DNA from: Clostridiaceae bacterium
GTDB lineage: Bacteria > Bacillota > Clostridia > Oscillospirales > QAMX01
Reading direction: 5' to 3'
Length of the DNA: 42,443 nucleotides
Assembly (NCBI GenBank): GCA_016297585.1
Contig: JAEDGJ010000004.1
Location: 1-42,443, forward strand
In this document: piece after piece, positions 31,341 through 39,602 of the stretch
Position numbering within the stretch: the first letter of the stretch is position 1
Layout of the letters: every line of letters begins with the position of its first letter
Position numbers and translations under genes: made by a program
The notes under the pieces: generated by a model
Told to the model about the DNA's origin: nothing
Database searches by the model: none
What the model saw: the letters and a program-made list of their open reading frames with translations, nothing else

Positions 31341-32528
31341 ATGAATTATAACTTCGCCTCCCGTATCGGCGGCCTGAAGCCGTCCGCCATCCGTGAGATC
31401 CTCAAGGTGACGCAGGACCCCTCCGTCATCAGCTTTGCCGCCGGCAATCCCGCGCCGGAGGCGTTCCCTGTCAAAGAAATGAAGCAGATCGCCGACGAGC
31501 TCTTCGACGAGCGCGCCGCCTATGCCCTCCAGTACGGCGTTTCCGAGGGCTATGCCCCGCTGCGTGAGCTGACGGCGGCCCGTCTGAAGGAAAAATACAA
31601 CATCGGCACCCCCGACGACGACCTGATCATCCTCTCCGGCGGCCAGCAGGTGATGGACCTGACCGCGAAATGCTTCCTCAACGAGGGCGACACGATCCTC
31701 GTCGAGGATCCGAGCTTCATCGGCTCCTTAAACTGCTTCCGTTCCTACGGCGCGCATCTCGTCGGCATCCCGATGGAGCCCGACGGCATCGACGTCGACG
31801 CGCTCGAGCGCGCGCTGAAGACCGAAAAGAACGTGAAGCTCATGTACCTGATCCCGACGTTCCAGAATCCGACCGGCCGCGTCATGAGCCTTGCCAAGCG
31901 CCGCCGCGTGCTGGAGCTGTCGAAGCGGTACGACGTCCCGATCATCGAGGACAACCCCTACTATGAGCTGCGCTATTCGGGCGAGTATGTCCCGACGCTC
32001 AAGAGCCTCGATACCGACGGCCGCGTGATCTACGCCGGCAGCTATTCGAAGGTGCTTTCCCCCGGCATCCGCCTCGGCTTTGCCTGCGCGAACAAGGAGG
32101 TCATCTCGAAGCTGGTCGTCGTCAAGCAGGTGTCCGACGTGCATACGAACCTGTTCTTCCAGATGATCGCCGCCGAGTACCTGTCCCGCTACAGCCTCGA
32201 CGAGCATATCGCGCAGGTCTGCGCGATCTACCGCGAGAAGCGCGACGCGATGGCCGACGCGCTGAACAAATACTGCGCCGACACGCTGCATTTCGAGTCC
32301 CCCGAGGGCGGTCTGTTCCTGTGGTGCGACATCCGCAGCGGACGCGACGGACGCGACCTCTGCACGATCTCCGGCAAGAAGGGCGTTGCGGCGGTTCCCG
32401 GCATCGCGTTTGCGATCGATCCGGAAAGCACCGTCCCGTCGATCCGGCTGAACTTCTCGCTGTCCACCTTTGAGCAGATCGACCGCGGCTGCCGGCTTCT
32501 GGGAGAGGCCGCGCGGGAGCTTGGTTAA
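31341..32528 (+). CDS. PLP-dependent aminotransferase, class I/II, LysN/ARO8-type
   Basis: 395 residues. Fold-type I motifs: FAAGNPAPEAFP, YGVSEGYAPLRE, LSGGQQVMDLTAKCFLNEGD, PTFQNPTGRVMS with EDNPYYELRYSG (Asn/Asp-Tyr cofactor contact), and the Schiff-base lysine in AGSYSKVLSPGIRLGF, with Arg in RLNFS for the alpha-carboxylate. The subgroup resembles 2-aminoadipate/branched-chain or aromatic aminotransferases of the LysN/MocR-like kind, without the GntR domain. Reaction: an amino acid plus 2-oxoglutarate or other keto acid, exact substrate unknown. GAGG in the leader (AAGTGAGGAAAATACG) supports the start. It lies 22 bases before trpS; a role in aromatic amino acids is possible but not shown. 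Confidence 0.9.
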   Translation: MNYNFASRIGGLKPSAIREILKVTQDPSVISFAAGNPAPEAFPVKEMKQIADELFDERAAYALQYGVSEGYAPLRELTAARLKEKYNIGTPDDDLIILSGGQQVMDLTAKCFLNEGDTILVEDPSFIGSLNCFRSYGAHLVGIPMEPDGIDVDALERALKTEKNVKLMYLIPTFQNPTGRVMSLAKRRRVLELSKRYDVPIIEDNPYYELRYSGEYVPTLKSLDTDGRVIYAGSYSKVLSPGIRLGFACANKEVISKLVVVKQVSDVHTNLFFQMIAAEYLSRYSLDEHIAQVCAIYREKRDAMADALNKYCADTLHFESPEGGLFLWCDIRSGRDGRDLCTISGKKGVAAVPGIAFAIDPESTVPSIRLNFSLSTFEQIDRGCRLLGEAARELG

Positions 32529-32550
32529 TTCAAGGAGGAAACAAAAGAAC

Positions 32551-33561
32551 ATGGATACCCCGAAAAAGCGCATTTTTTCCGGCATCAAGCCGTCCGGCGA
32601 GCTGACGCTCGGCTCCTATATCGGCGCGATCCGCAACTGGGTCGCGCTGCAGAACGACTACGACTGCCTCTACTGCATCGTCGACATGCACGCGATCACC
32701 GTGCGCCAGAATCCCGCCGACCTGCGCCGCCGCACGCTCGAGCAGCTTGCGCAGTACATCGCCTGCGGGCTCGACCCGGAGAAGAACATCGTCTACATCC
32801 AGTCCCATGTGCCGGCGCATGCCGAGCTGTCGTGGGTGCTCGGCTGCTACACGATGTTCGGCGAGCTGTCCAGAATGACCCAGTTCAAGGATAAATCGCG
32901 CAAAAACGCCGACAATATCAACGCGGGACTTTTTACCTATCCCGTGCTGATGGCGGCGGATATCCTGCTGTATCAGGCCGATCTTGTCCCCGTCGGCGAG
33001 GATCAGAAGCAGCACGTCGAGATCGCCCGCGACATCGCCGGCCGCTTCAACCAGGTCTACTCCCCGACGTTCACGCTGCCGGAGCCCTTTATCCCGAAGA
33101 CCGGCGCGCGCGTGATGAGCCTGCTCGACCCCTCGAGCAAGATGTCCAAGTCCGAGCAGGGCGGCGACGGCTGCATCACGCTGCTGGAAAACCCCGACGA
33201 CATCATGCGCGCCTTCAAGCGCGCCGTGACCGACAGCGAAACCAGCGTGCGCTTCGACCCCGAGCACAAGCCCGGCGTGTCGAACCTGATGACGATCTAT
33301 TCCTGCGCGACGGGCAAGTCCTTCGCGGAGATCGAGGCGGAATTTGAAGGCCGCGGCTACGGCGACTTCAAGACGGCCGTCGGCGAGAGCGTCGTCGAGC
33401 TGCTGCGCCCGATCCGCGAGAAAACGCAGGAGCTGCTTGCAAACCGCGACTATCTCGAGAGCATCTACGCCGCCGGCGCCGAGCGTGCCGCGAGACTGGC
33501 GCAGAAGACGCTCGACAAGGTGTACCGCAAGGTCGGATTTGTGCCGCGTGCGCGCGGATAA
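32551..33561 (+). CDS. trpS: Tryptophanyl-tRNA synthetase
   Basis: 336 residues from the ATG at 32551 behind AAGGAGGAAACAAAAGAAC. Class I synthetase: the HIGH-equivalent region is GIKPSGELTLGSYIGAI, in which TLGSY replaces the more usual TLGNY. LMAADILLYQADLVPVGEDQKQH is the substrate-binding segment and KMSKSEQ the KMSKS loop. It activates tryptophan and charges tRNA-Trp in the cytoplasm. No T-box leader is seen; it follows the aminotransferase in the same run of genes, so transcription depends on upstream promoters. Confidence 0.97.
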   Translation: MDTPKKRIFSGIKPSGELTLGSYIGAIRNWVALQNDYDCLYCIVDMHAITVRQNPADLRRRTLEQLAQYIACGLDPEKNIVYIQSHVPAHAELSWVLGCYTMFGELSRMTQFKDKSRKNADNINAGLFTYPVLMAADILLYQADLVPVGEDQKQHVEIARDIAGRFNQVYSPTFTLPEPFIPKTGARVMSLLDPSSKMSKSEQGGDGCITLLENPDDIMRAFKRAVTDSETSVRFDPEHKPGVSNLMTIYSCATGKSFAEIEAEFEGRGYGDFKTAVGESVVELLRPIREKTQELLANRDYLESIYAAGAERAARLAQKTLDKVYRKVGFVPRARG

Positions 33562-33594
33562 GCCGCGTCTGCGGCAGGGGGAAGGAGGGATCTT

Positions 33595-34701
33595 TTGACC
33601 CCTATGGACTATTTCTCGATTCTCCTCGCGTTTCTCGTCGCGGGAATCGTCGCGTTCGCGGCGACGCCGCTGGTCAAGAAATTTGCCTATGTCGTCGGCG
33701 CCATCGACGTGCCGCGCGACAACCGGCGGATGCACAAGACGCCGATCCCGCGGCTCGGGGGACTTGCGATTTTCCTCGGCTTCCTCGTCGCCGAGCTGCT
33801 GTTCGGCACGATGGACCGCACGATGGCGTCCGTCCTCATCGGCGCGCTGATCGTCGTAACGCTCGGCATTCTGGACGACATCCTGAGGCTCAAGGCCTGG
33901 ATCAAGTTGATCGTGCAGATCGCCGCCGCCTGCATTCCCGTGCTCTACGGGGGCTTGCGCATCGAGTTTCTGACGAATTTCAACCTCGTCTCGGGGGAAC
34001 GGTTCCTGTATCTCGGCTACCTGAGCATTCCGCTGACCGTCATCTGGATCGTCGGCATCACGAACGCCGTCAACTTCATCGACGGGCTCGACGGACTTGC
34101 CGCGGGCGTCAGCACGATCTCCTCGCTGTCGCTGCTCGTGATCTGCTGCGTCACGAACGATCCGTATGTCGCCGTCGTGATGGCCTGTCTGACCGGCGCG
34201 CTCGTGGGATTTCTGCCCTATAACTTAAATCCCGCGAAGATCTTCATGGGGGACACCGGCGCGACGTTTCTCGGCTTCCTTCTCGCGACGATGTCCGTAC
34301 AGGGGCTGTTCAAGTTCTATACCGTCATCTCGTTTGCGGTGCCGTTTCTGATCCTCGGGCTGCCGCTGTTCGACATGGTGGTGGCCGTTTTCCGCCGGAT
34401 CCTGTCCGGCAAGAGCCCGACGGCCGCCGACCGCGGGCATATCCATCACAAGCTCATCGATATGGGCTTCAACCAGAAGCAGGCCGTGGCCATTCTGTAC
34501 GCCATTACGCTGATCCTCGGCGTGATCGCGGTCATTCTGGCGCTGTACGGCTCGTCGGCGGCGCTGCTGGTGCTGCTCGGGCTGCTGGTCATCGGCGTGA
34601 TCGTGTTCCGCATCTTCCTGAAGCCGGAAAAAAAGGACGCGGGAGCGCCGTCCGCCGGAGAAGCGGAAAAAACGGAGGAGAAACCGGAACCGAAGGAATA
34701 G
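33595..34701 (+). CDS. tagO: Undecaprenyl-phosphate GlcNAc-1-phosphate transferase, TagO/WecA type
   Basis: 368 residues, about eleven membrane segments, with a hydrophilic tail from about 342 rich in Glu, Lys and Ala. Start is TTG at 33595, set by GAAGGAGGGATCTT; ATG at 33604 has worse spacing. The MraY/WecA superfamily residues are visible: MHKTPIPRLGG, LGILDDILRLKAW, NFIDGLDGLAAG (the Mg-binding DGLDG), YNLNPAKIFMGDTGATFLGF and RGHIHHKLIDMG (the HIHH motif typical of WecA/TagO rather than MraY). It starts the lipid-linked synthesis of wall teichoic acid or related polymers. The distance from any other envelope gene here means the polymer cannot be named. An outlying acidic tail is unusual but common in some Clostridia. 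Confidence 0.9.
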   Translation: MTPMDYFSILLAFLVAGIVAFAATPLVKKFAYVVGAIDVPRDNRRMHKTPIPRLGGLAIFLGFLVAELLFGTMDRTMASVLIGALIVVTLGILDDILRLKAWIKLIVQIAAACIPVLYGGLRIEFLTNFNLVSGERFLYLGYLSIPLTVIWIVGITNAVNFIDGLDGLAAGVSTISSLSLLVICCVTNDPYVAVVMACLTGALVGFLPYNLNPAKIFMGDTGATFLGFLLATMSVQGLFKFYTVISFAVPFLILGLPLFDMVVAVFRRILSGKSPTAADRGHIHHKLIDMGFNQKQAVAILYAITLILGVIAVILALYGSSAALLVLLGLLVIGVIVFRIFLKPEKKDAGAPSAGEAEKTEEKPEPKE

Positions 34702-34710
34702 AGGAAAGGC

Positions 34711-35469
34711 ATGGATAAAAAACGCGGCGTCAAAATCGCCACCGTCGCGGTCATGGCGGGGATCGTGCTGCTGTTCGGCGCGCTGATTCTGTCCGATACG
34801 CTGAGAAGCCGGCGGGGCACGAGCATCGTGCTGCCCGACGCGGGCGAGCTGACGATGACGGGAGATCCGCAGAACCGCGACGAGGACGCGCCGGCGGCGT
34901 ATGAGGAGGTCTCCATCGAGCCGGACAACGTCCGCGCGGTGCTCGAAACCCTGTCGAGGCCGCAGTCCTATGTGCTGCGCGCGATGACGGAGGTGTTCTC
35001 GGGAGAGGACAGCCTTTCCGCGCAGGTCCTCCATGCCGTCCGCGGCGACGCGACGGCGACGGTGCGCTATACGGAGAACCGCTCGGAGCATACCGTGCGC
35101 TCCCGCGGCGTCACCTATGTCTGGCGGGACGGCGGGGAGCTGCGCGAATACGCCGCCGGGGATTACGGCGGCGATGCGGCGGCGGGACTGCCGACCTATG
35201 AAATTCTGTACGATACCGCCGGCCGGGATATTCTGTCCGCGGCATACCGGCAGTACGAGGGCTTCTCCTGCGTCTTCTTCCGCGTGCGCGACAGGGGGCT
35301 TGCGCTGACTGCCGACTACTATGTGGACATCGACACGGGTCTTTTAGTCTACTCCGAGACCCGGGACGCGTCCGGCGCCGTGCTGTATACGATGCGGATT
35401 TTAAGCATCGTGCTCGACACGCCCGGAGACGACGCGTTTGCGCTGCCGGACGGGAGATCCGCGCTCTAG
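34711..35469 (+). CDS. Membrane-anchored extracytoplasmic protein, family not recognised
   Basis: 252 residues with one membrane helix at about 9-28 preceded by basic residues (MDKKRGVK), then a low-complexity linker and a compact domain from about 65. The domain alternates strands and loops, with RSRGVTYVWRDGGEL, ILYDTAGRDILSAAYRQYEG and TADYYVDIDTGLLVYSETRD. This is the look of a small beta-sandwich/LolA-RseB-like extracytoplasmic domain, an impression only. It starts nine bases after tagO, so it may support the same envelope process. No enzyme motif is visible. Confidence 0.7.
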   Translation: MDKKRGVKIATVAVMAGIVLLFGALILSDTLRSRRGTSIVLPDAGELTMTGDPQNRDEDAPAAYEEVSIEPDNVRAVLETLSRPQSYVLRAMTEVFSGEDSLSAQVLHAVRGDATATVRYTENRSEHTVRSRGVTYVWRDGGELREYAAGDYGGDAAAGLPTYEILYDTAGRDILSAAYRQYEGFSCVFFRVRDRGLALTADYYVDIDTGLLVYSETRDASGAVLYTMRILSIVLDTPGDDAFALPDGRSAL

Positions 35470-35738
35470 CGGCCGGGAAAGCCCGTTAAAAACAGCGCCG
35501 CGAGGATGAGCAGCAGGTCGTCGTCCTCCGATTCCCGCAGCGTGAAAAAGAGGATCGCGGCCAGCAGCAGATCGTCCGTGGACAGCTCGGACAGCCGGAC
35601 GCGGGACAGAATGCTCCGGAACGCGGAGACGAGCGTTTCCCCCGAGCCGGGCAAAGCTTTTCCCGCAGGCGCGGGCGGCGGCGTCTCCACCGGAACGTAG
35701 TTTGCGTCGATGACGTCTGTCTGGGTGCGCTGATACAT
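35466..35738 (-). CDS. Small protein with C-terminal hydrophobic helices, unknown
   Basis: 90 residues. The N-terminal half is polar and Pro-rich, and the C-terminal half contains two short hydrophobic stretches around an acidic loop (LLLAAILFFTLRESEDDDLL, then a Leu/Ala/Phe-rich end). The start is supported by AAGGAAGGAGGCTTCC before the ATG. It is the third gene of a three-gene minus-strand unit that runs against the surrounding genes. Its last bases overlap the end of the convergent anchored-protein gene. Confidence 0.7.
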   Translation of the reverse strand: MYQRTQTDVIDANYVPVETPPPAPAGKALPGSGETLVSAFRSILSRVRLSELSTDDLLLAAILFFTLRESEDDDLLLILAALFLTGFPGR

Positions 35739-35765
35739 GGAAGCCTCCTTCCTTTCGGCGCCGTT

Positions 35766-36119
35766 TCAGACGGAAATGTCGTTTCCGGACATCGCGCCGA
35801 AGGCGTGAATCGCCGTGCGGACGGTTTTCGCGGTGGACAGCATCTGCAGCGCGCGGTCCACCTGCGATGCGCGGGAGGGGTTCAGGAACGGTTTGAGCGC
35901 GTTCAGCAGCGCCTCCGCGCGTCCGGCGCCGGAGAGCGCTTCCCCCTGCGGCGCCGGTTTTTCCATGCTGCCGAGCAGTCCCAGAAGCGGGGACAGGTCG
36001 GCGGAGGCGAGATTCCCCGCCAGCGCCTTCAGCTCCGGATTTTTGTCCATGACCTCCATGATGCCCGTCATCAGGGAGTCGAGACCGCCCTCCGCGGGGC
36101 GTTCGTTTTCCGTACTCAT
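35766..36119 (-). CDS. Small helical protein, unknown
   Basis: 117 residues, start at the ATG at 36119 which overlaps the stop of the upstream small gene by 4 bases (ATGA). The protein is almost entirely helix-forming, rich in Ala/Leu/Ser/Gly (LMTGIMEVMDKNPELKAL, LLGLLGSMEKPAPQG, LNALKPFLNPSRASQVDRAL), with no membrane segment. The last helix resembles the repeated K/A helices of its neighbour. Function not recognised. A longer open frame in the same direction up to 37097 crosses nth and is not a gene. Confidence 0.7.
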   Translation of the reverse strand: MSTENERPAEGGLDSLMTGIMEVMDKNPELKALAGNLASADLSPLLGLLGSMEKPAPQGEALSGAGRAEALLNALKPFLNPSRASQVDRALQMLSTAKTVRTAIHAFGAMSGNDISV

Positions 36120-36400
36120 CCGCGGCTCACCAGATCCGCGAGCTTTGACGCGGCGGCGGCGCCCTCCTTTGTGGAAAGCAGCCGGGCGAGTGCGGCCTTC
36201 GCGGCGGCCTTGTCGCCCCGCAGCATCGCCTCCGACGCCGCCTTCAGGACGTCCGAGCCGCCGTCCGCCATGACGCGGGCGAGCGCCGCGCCCTCCTCCG
36301 ATTCCATCAGGCTTCCGAGCCGTTCGAGTCCCGCGGCGAGCTTCGGATCCTGCTTTGCGCGGATCATCAGCTTCATCATGGCTTCCCAGTCTGCTGCCAT
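36116..36400 (-). CDS. Small Ala-rich helical protein, unknown, first gene of the minus-strand trio
   Basis: 94 residues, charged amphipathic helices (MKLMIRAKQDPKLAAGLE, AKAALARLLSTKEGAAAASK) with almost no aromatic residues. It starts at 36400 behind AAAAAAGGAGTGTATGATCG. Upstream on the minus strand CATATACT (36449-36456) resembles the -10 element of sporulation sigma factors (CATAnnnT/CATACAnT), but the -35 is not clear. The trio with translational overlap, placed opposite to replication, looks like a conditionally expressed unit (inference). Function not recognised. Confidence 0.7.
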   Translation of the reverse strand: MAADWEAMMKLMIRAKQDPKLAAGLERLGSLMESEEGAALARVMADGGSDVLKAASEAMLRGDKAAAKAALARLLSTKEGAAAASKLADLVSRG

Positions 36401-36497
36401 CGATCATACACTCCTTTTTTGCCGTATCGGGGTGCGGTCCCCATTGGCAGTATATGCGCGCCTCCCCGGAAAATGTGCTTGCGAGAAGGAAAGACTT

Positions 36498-37133
36498 ATG
36501 CCGAAAACAGATCCCGCGCGCGTCCGCGCCATCCTCGACGCGCTGGCCGCCCTTTATCCCGATCCCGTCTGCGCGCTGCGCTACGGCAAGCCCTATGAGC
36601 TGCTGTTTGCCGTCATTTTGTCGGCGCAGTGCACCGACGCGCGCGTCAACATGATCACGCCGGCGCTTTTTGAAAAATACCCCTCGCTCGAGGCCTTTGC
36701 CGGCGCGGACATCGCCGACGTGGAGGAATGCATCCGTTCCTGCGGCTTCTACCATACAAAAGCGCGCGCGATCGTCGAAACGGCGGGGATCCTGCTCGAT
36801 TCCTACGGCGGAGAGCTGCCCGATACGCTCGAGGAGCTTGTAAAGCTCCCCGGCGTCGGCCGGAAGACGGCGAACCTCATCCTCGGCGACGTCTACCGCA
36901 GACCCGGCGCGGTCGTGACGGATACGCACTGCATCCGCATTGCAAACCGGCTCGAGCTCTGCGAGGGCCGCGAGCCGGAAAAGGTCGAGCGGGCGCTCCG
37001 GGAGGTCCTGCCGCCGGAGGAAAGCTCGGATTTCTGCCATCGGCTCGTGCTGCACGGCCGCGCGCTCTGCACGGCGCGCCGCCCGGACTGCGCACACTGC
37101 CCCCTTTACTTATCCCTTTGCCGCGGCGCGTAA
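36498..37133 (+). CDS. nth: Endonuclease III
   Basis: 211 residues, standard length. Helix-hairpin-helix LPGVGRKTAN (117-126) with catalytic Lys123, catalytic Asp142 in VVTDTH, and the [4Fe-4S] cluster spacing C-x6-C-x2-C-x5-C at the C-terminus (CTARRPDCAHCPLYLSLC). It removes oxidised pyrimidines and cuts the abasic site in base excision repair. The start ATG at 36498 has GAGAAGGAAAGACTT before it. The divergent small-protein unit starts 97 bases upstream and shares the regulatory spacer. Confidence 0.97.
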   Translation: MPKTDPARVRAILDALAALYPDPVCALRYGKPYELLFAVILSAQCTDARVNMITPALFEKYPSLEAFAGADIADVEECIRSCGFYHTKARAIVETAGILLDSYGGELPDTLEELVKLPGVGRKTANLILGDVYRRPGAVVTDTHCIRIANRLELCEGREPEKVERALREVLPPEESSDFCHRLVLHGRALCTARRPDCAHCPLYLSLCRGA

Positions 37134-37212
37134 AACCTGCGCGTCCCGCGGCGGATATGCATAGCGTTCCCGCATTCCGGGAAACGTCCATTTTTCTTGA
37201 GGAGGAAATCAT

Positions 37213-38181
37213 ATGGCTATCAACACGATCGGCGTCCTGACTTCCGGCGGCGACGCGCCCGGCATGAACGCGGCCATCCGCGCCGTCGTCCGTTCCGCGA
37301 TCGCCAGCGGCATGCAGGTCATCGGCATCCGCCGCGGCTACAACGGTCTGATCAACGGCGACACCTTCGAGCTCGACGCCCGCAGCGTCGACGGCATCCA
37401 GACCCGCGGCGGCACGATGCTCTACACCGCCCGCTGCATGGAGTTCAAGACCGAGGCCGGCGTCAAGAAGGCCGCCGACATCTGCCGCTACATGGGCATC
37501 GGCGGCATCGTCGCCATCGGCGGCGACGGCACCTTCCGCGGCGCGCTCGACCTGTCGCGCTCCGGCATCTGCACCGTCGGCATCCCCGCGACGATCGACA
37601 ACGACATCGCCTGCACCCGCTATTCCATCGGCTTTGACACCGCCTGCAACACCGCGCTCGAGAGCATCGACCGCCTGCGCGACACGATGCAGTCCCATGA
37701 GCGCTGCTCCGTCGTCGAGGTCATGGGCAACAAGTCCGGCGCGCTGGCGATGTACGTCGGCGTCGCGTCCGGCGCGACGTCCATCCTGATCCCGGAAAAG
37801 CCCGTCGATCTTGAAAAGGACGTCTTCGAGCGGATGCGCCGCGGCCGTATCCAGCACCGCAACCACCACATCGTCATCGTCGCCGAGGGCGTCGGACACG
37901 CCGACGACATCGCGAAGGCGATCCACGAGGCGACCGGCGTCGATACGCGCGTGACCGTGCTCGGCCACGTCCAGCGCGGCGGCTCCCCGACCGCGCGCGA
38001 CCGTGTGGCGGCGACGAGAATGGGCTGCCGCGCCGTCGAGTGCCTTGCCGCGGGCCTGACCAACCGCGTCGTCTGCGCCCACAACGACGAGATCATCGAC
38101 CGCGACATCGAGGAAGCGCTCGCGATGCAGCCCGAGTTCCACGAGGAGCTCTACCGCGTGTCCCAGATGACCGTTCTGTAA
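37213..38181 (+). CDS. pfkA: 6-phosphofructokinase, ATP type
   Basis: 322 residues, normal bacterial length; GAGGAGGAAATCAT before ATG. LTSGGDAPGMNAAIRAVV at the N-terminus binds the nucleotide, IGGDGTFRGA (102-111) has Gly106 at the position that is Asp in PPi-dependent enzymes, and catalytic Asp129 is in TIDND. RGGSPTARDRV and MGCRAVECL follow the allosteric tetramer pattern. Position 126 is Ala (PATIDND) where ATP-type enzymes normally have Gly and PPi-type enzymes have Lys; substrate choice is therefore read as ATP with some caution. First committed step of glycolysis. The upstream gap of 79 bases holds a CGTTCCCG...CGGGAAACG inverted repeat before the Shine-Dalgarno, and no promoter with good boxes was seen. 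Confidence 0.95.
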   Translation: MAINTIGVLTSGGDAPGMNAAIRAVVRSAIASGMQVIGIRRGYNGLINGDTFELDARSVDGIQTRGGTMLYTARCMEFKTEAGVKKAADICRYMGIGGIVAIGGDGTFRGALDLSRSGICTVGIPATIDNDIACTRYSIGFDTACNTALESIDRLRDTMQSHERCSVVEVMGNKSGALAMYVGVASGATSILIPEKPVDLEKDVFERMRRGRIQHRNHHIVIVAEGVGHADDIAKAIHEATGVDTRVTVLGHVQRGGSPTARDRVAATRMGCRAVECLAAGLTNRVVCAHNDEIIDRDIEEALAMQPEFHEELYRVSQMTVL

Positions 38182-38217
38182 GCCGGACCGGACCGCATAC
38201 AATACGAAAAAAGGATC

Positions 38218-38251
38218 GCGCCGCACGGAAACCCCGCTTTCCGCGCGGCGC
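38218..38251. other. GC-rich stem-loop between pfkA and the MFS gene
   Basis: GCGCCGC (38218-38224) pairs with GCGGCGC (38245-38251), and CGGAAA (38226-38231) with TTTCCG (38238-38243). There is no following T-run. It may be a weak terminator or a leader structure for the MFS gene, whose ribosome site is poor. Confidence 0.5.
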
Positions 38252-38267
38252 GCGGGTTATAACGCAT

Positions 38268-39524
38268 ATGGAAAAACCGATGGATTACCGTCCGACCGTG
38301 CGCGCCTGCTGGTTCGGCGCGACGATTATGGCGATTACCTGCAATTTCACCCCGATGCTGTTTTTGCATCTGCGCGACACCTACGGGCTGTCCTACGCGC
38401 AGCTCGGCGGGTTGACGTTCATCAATTTCCTGACGCAGGTGGGGACCGACCTCGCCTTTTCCAAGGCCGCCGACCGCTACGGCTTCCGGCGCTTCGTCGT
38501 GCTGGGGCAGTATCTGTGCGCCGAGGGCTTTCTGCTGTTCGCGTCCGTGCCGTGGGTCTTTTCCGGCGCGGAATACGCGGGATTTTTGCTGTCCACGGTC
38601 ATTTTCTCCGTCGGCGCGGGTCTGCAGGAGCTGCTGCTGTCCCCGATCATCGACGCGACGCCGTCGGAAAACCCGGCGCGCGCGATGTCGCTGATGCACT
38701 CGTTTTACGCGATCGGGCAGGTCGTGACCGTCGTCGTGACGACGGTGCTGATGGCGGTCTTCGGCATGGAACGCTGGCCGCTGATCCTCTGCGGCTGGGC
38801 GGTGTTCCCGATCGCCTGCGGAACGATCTTTCTGCGCGTACCGCTGCGGCAGAAGGTCAGCGAGGCCGACGCGACGCCGGTGCGGACGCTGCTTCGCTCG
38901 AAGATCTTCCTTTTGGGTTTCGTGTCCATCCTGTTTGCCGGGGCGACGGAGCTTGCGATGTGCCAGTGGACGTCCTCGTTCCTCGACCGCGCGCTCGAGC
39001 TCCCGAAGGTGTGGGGCGACATCCTCGGCATGGCGGGCTTTGCCGTCATGATGGGGCTCGGACGGATGCTGCACGGCGTCTGCGGCGAAAAATGGCGGCT
39101 GCGTCCGGTGCTGATTTTAGGCTTTGCGGGCGCCGCGCTCTGCTATCTGACGGCGGCGCTGACGAATGTGCCCGCCGCCGCGGTGATCGCGTGCTGCATG
39201 ACGGGGCTGTTCGTCTCGCTGGCATGGCCGGGCGCGCTGTCGCTCGCGGCGAAGGCGCTGCCGATGGCGGGCGCGTCGATGTTCGCGCTGATGGCGGCGG
39301 GAGGAGACATCGGCTGCGCGGCCGGACCGTGGCTTTCCGGACTGCTGTCCGACGCCGTCGTCCGGAACGCCGCCGCGGCGGTGGGCGCCGGCGCGGATCA
39401 GCTCGGCCTGCGCGCGGGATTGCTGTTCGGCACCGTTTTCCCGATCGGCGGACTCATCGCGCAGTTATGCCTTCTCAGAATGGATCGTTTGGAAGAAAAG
39501 TCTTGCGAAATCGCAAAATTGTGA
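38268..39524 (+). CDS. MFS transporter
   Basis: 418 residues, twelve predicted membrane segments. The loop between segments 2 and 3 carries the MFS signature in shortened form (LAFSKAADRYGFRR), and LLSPIIDATPSE with a paired symmetric segment after the central loop mark the two six-helix halves. The sugar/fucose/galactose-permease-like branch with GAD-type residues (SLMHSFYAIGQ, SLAWPGALSLAAKALP) fits the family of uncharacterised carbohydrate or nucleoside carriers. The substrate is unknown, and a role in export of the product of the ceramidase-like genes downstream would be speculative. The ATG at 38268 has no good Shine-Dalgarno; ATG at 38280 is an alternative. Its stop overlaps the spacer of the next promoter. 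Confidence 0.87.
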   Translation: MEKPMDYRPTVRACWFGATIMAITCNFTPMLFLHLRDTYGLSYAQLGGLTFINFLTQVGTDLAFSKAADRYGFRRFVVLGQYLCAEGFLLFASVPWVFSGAEYAGFLLSTVIFSVGAGLQELLLSPIIDATPSENPARAMSLMHSFYAIGQVVTVVVTTVLMAVFGMERWPLILCGWAVFPIACGTIFLRVPLRQKVSEADATPVRTLLRSKIFLLGFVSILFAGATELAMCQWTSSFLDRALELPKVWGDILGMAGFAVMMGLGRMLHGVCGEKWRLRPVLILGFAGAALCYLTAALTNVPAAAVIACCMTGLFVSLAWPGALSLAAKALPMAGASMFALMAAGGDIGCAAGPWLSGLLSDAVVRNAAAAVGAGADQLGLRAGLLFGTVFPIGGLIAQLCLLRMDRLEEKSCEIAKL

Positions 39525-39530
39525 TATACT
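39503..39530 (+). promoter_or_regulatory. Promoter with palindromic operator candidate before the first ceramidase-like gene
   Basis: TTGCGA (39503-39508), 16-base spacer, TATACT (39525-39530) with an extended -10 TGA just before it. The -35 box is half of the palindrome TTGCGAAATCGCAA (39503-39516), a likely repressor site. The motif TTGCGAA is also repeated in the promoter at 11323-11351. Confidence 0.8.
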
Positions 39531-39547
39531 AGGGATAAAGAGCGCGC

Positions 39548-39578
39548 GCCCGCCGTCCGAAAAGGGGCTCCGGCGGGC
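39548..39578 (+). other. 5' leader hairpin of the ceramidase-like operon
   Basis: GCCCGCCG (39548-39555) pairs with CGGCGGGC (39571-39578), loop of 15 bases, about 15 bases after the predicted transcription start and 24 before the ATG. A role in mRNA stability or control is possible. Confidence 0.55.
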
Positions 39579-39602
39579 AATCTACAAAAGGAGCGTGTAT
39601 TT

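Noticed and set aside
35766..37097. A long minus-strand open frame extending the small helical protein through nth
   Set aside because: It reads across nth, whose FeS and HhH motifs are certain; the internal ATG at 36119 with ATGA overlap is the credible start.
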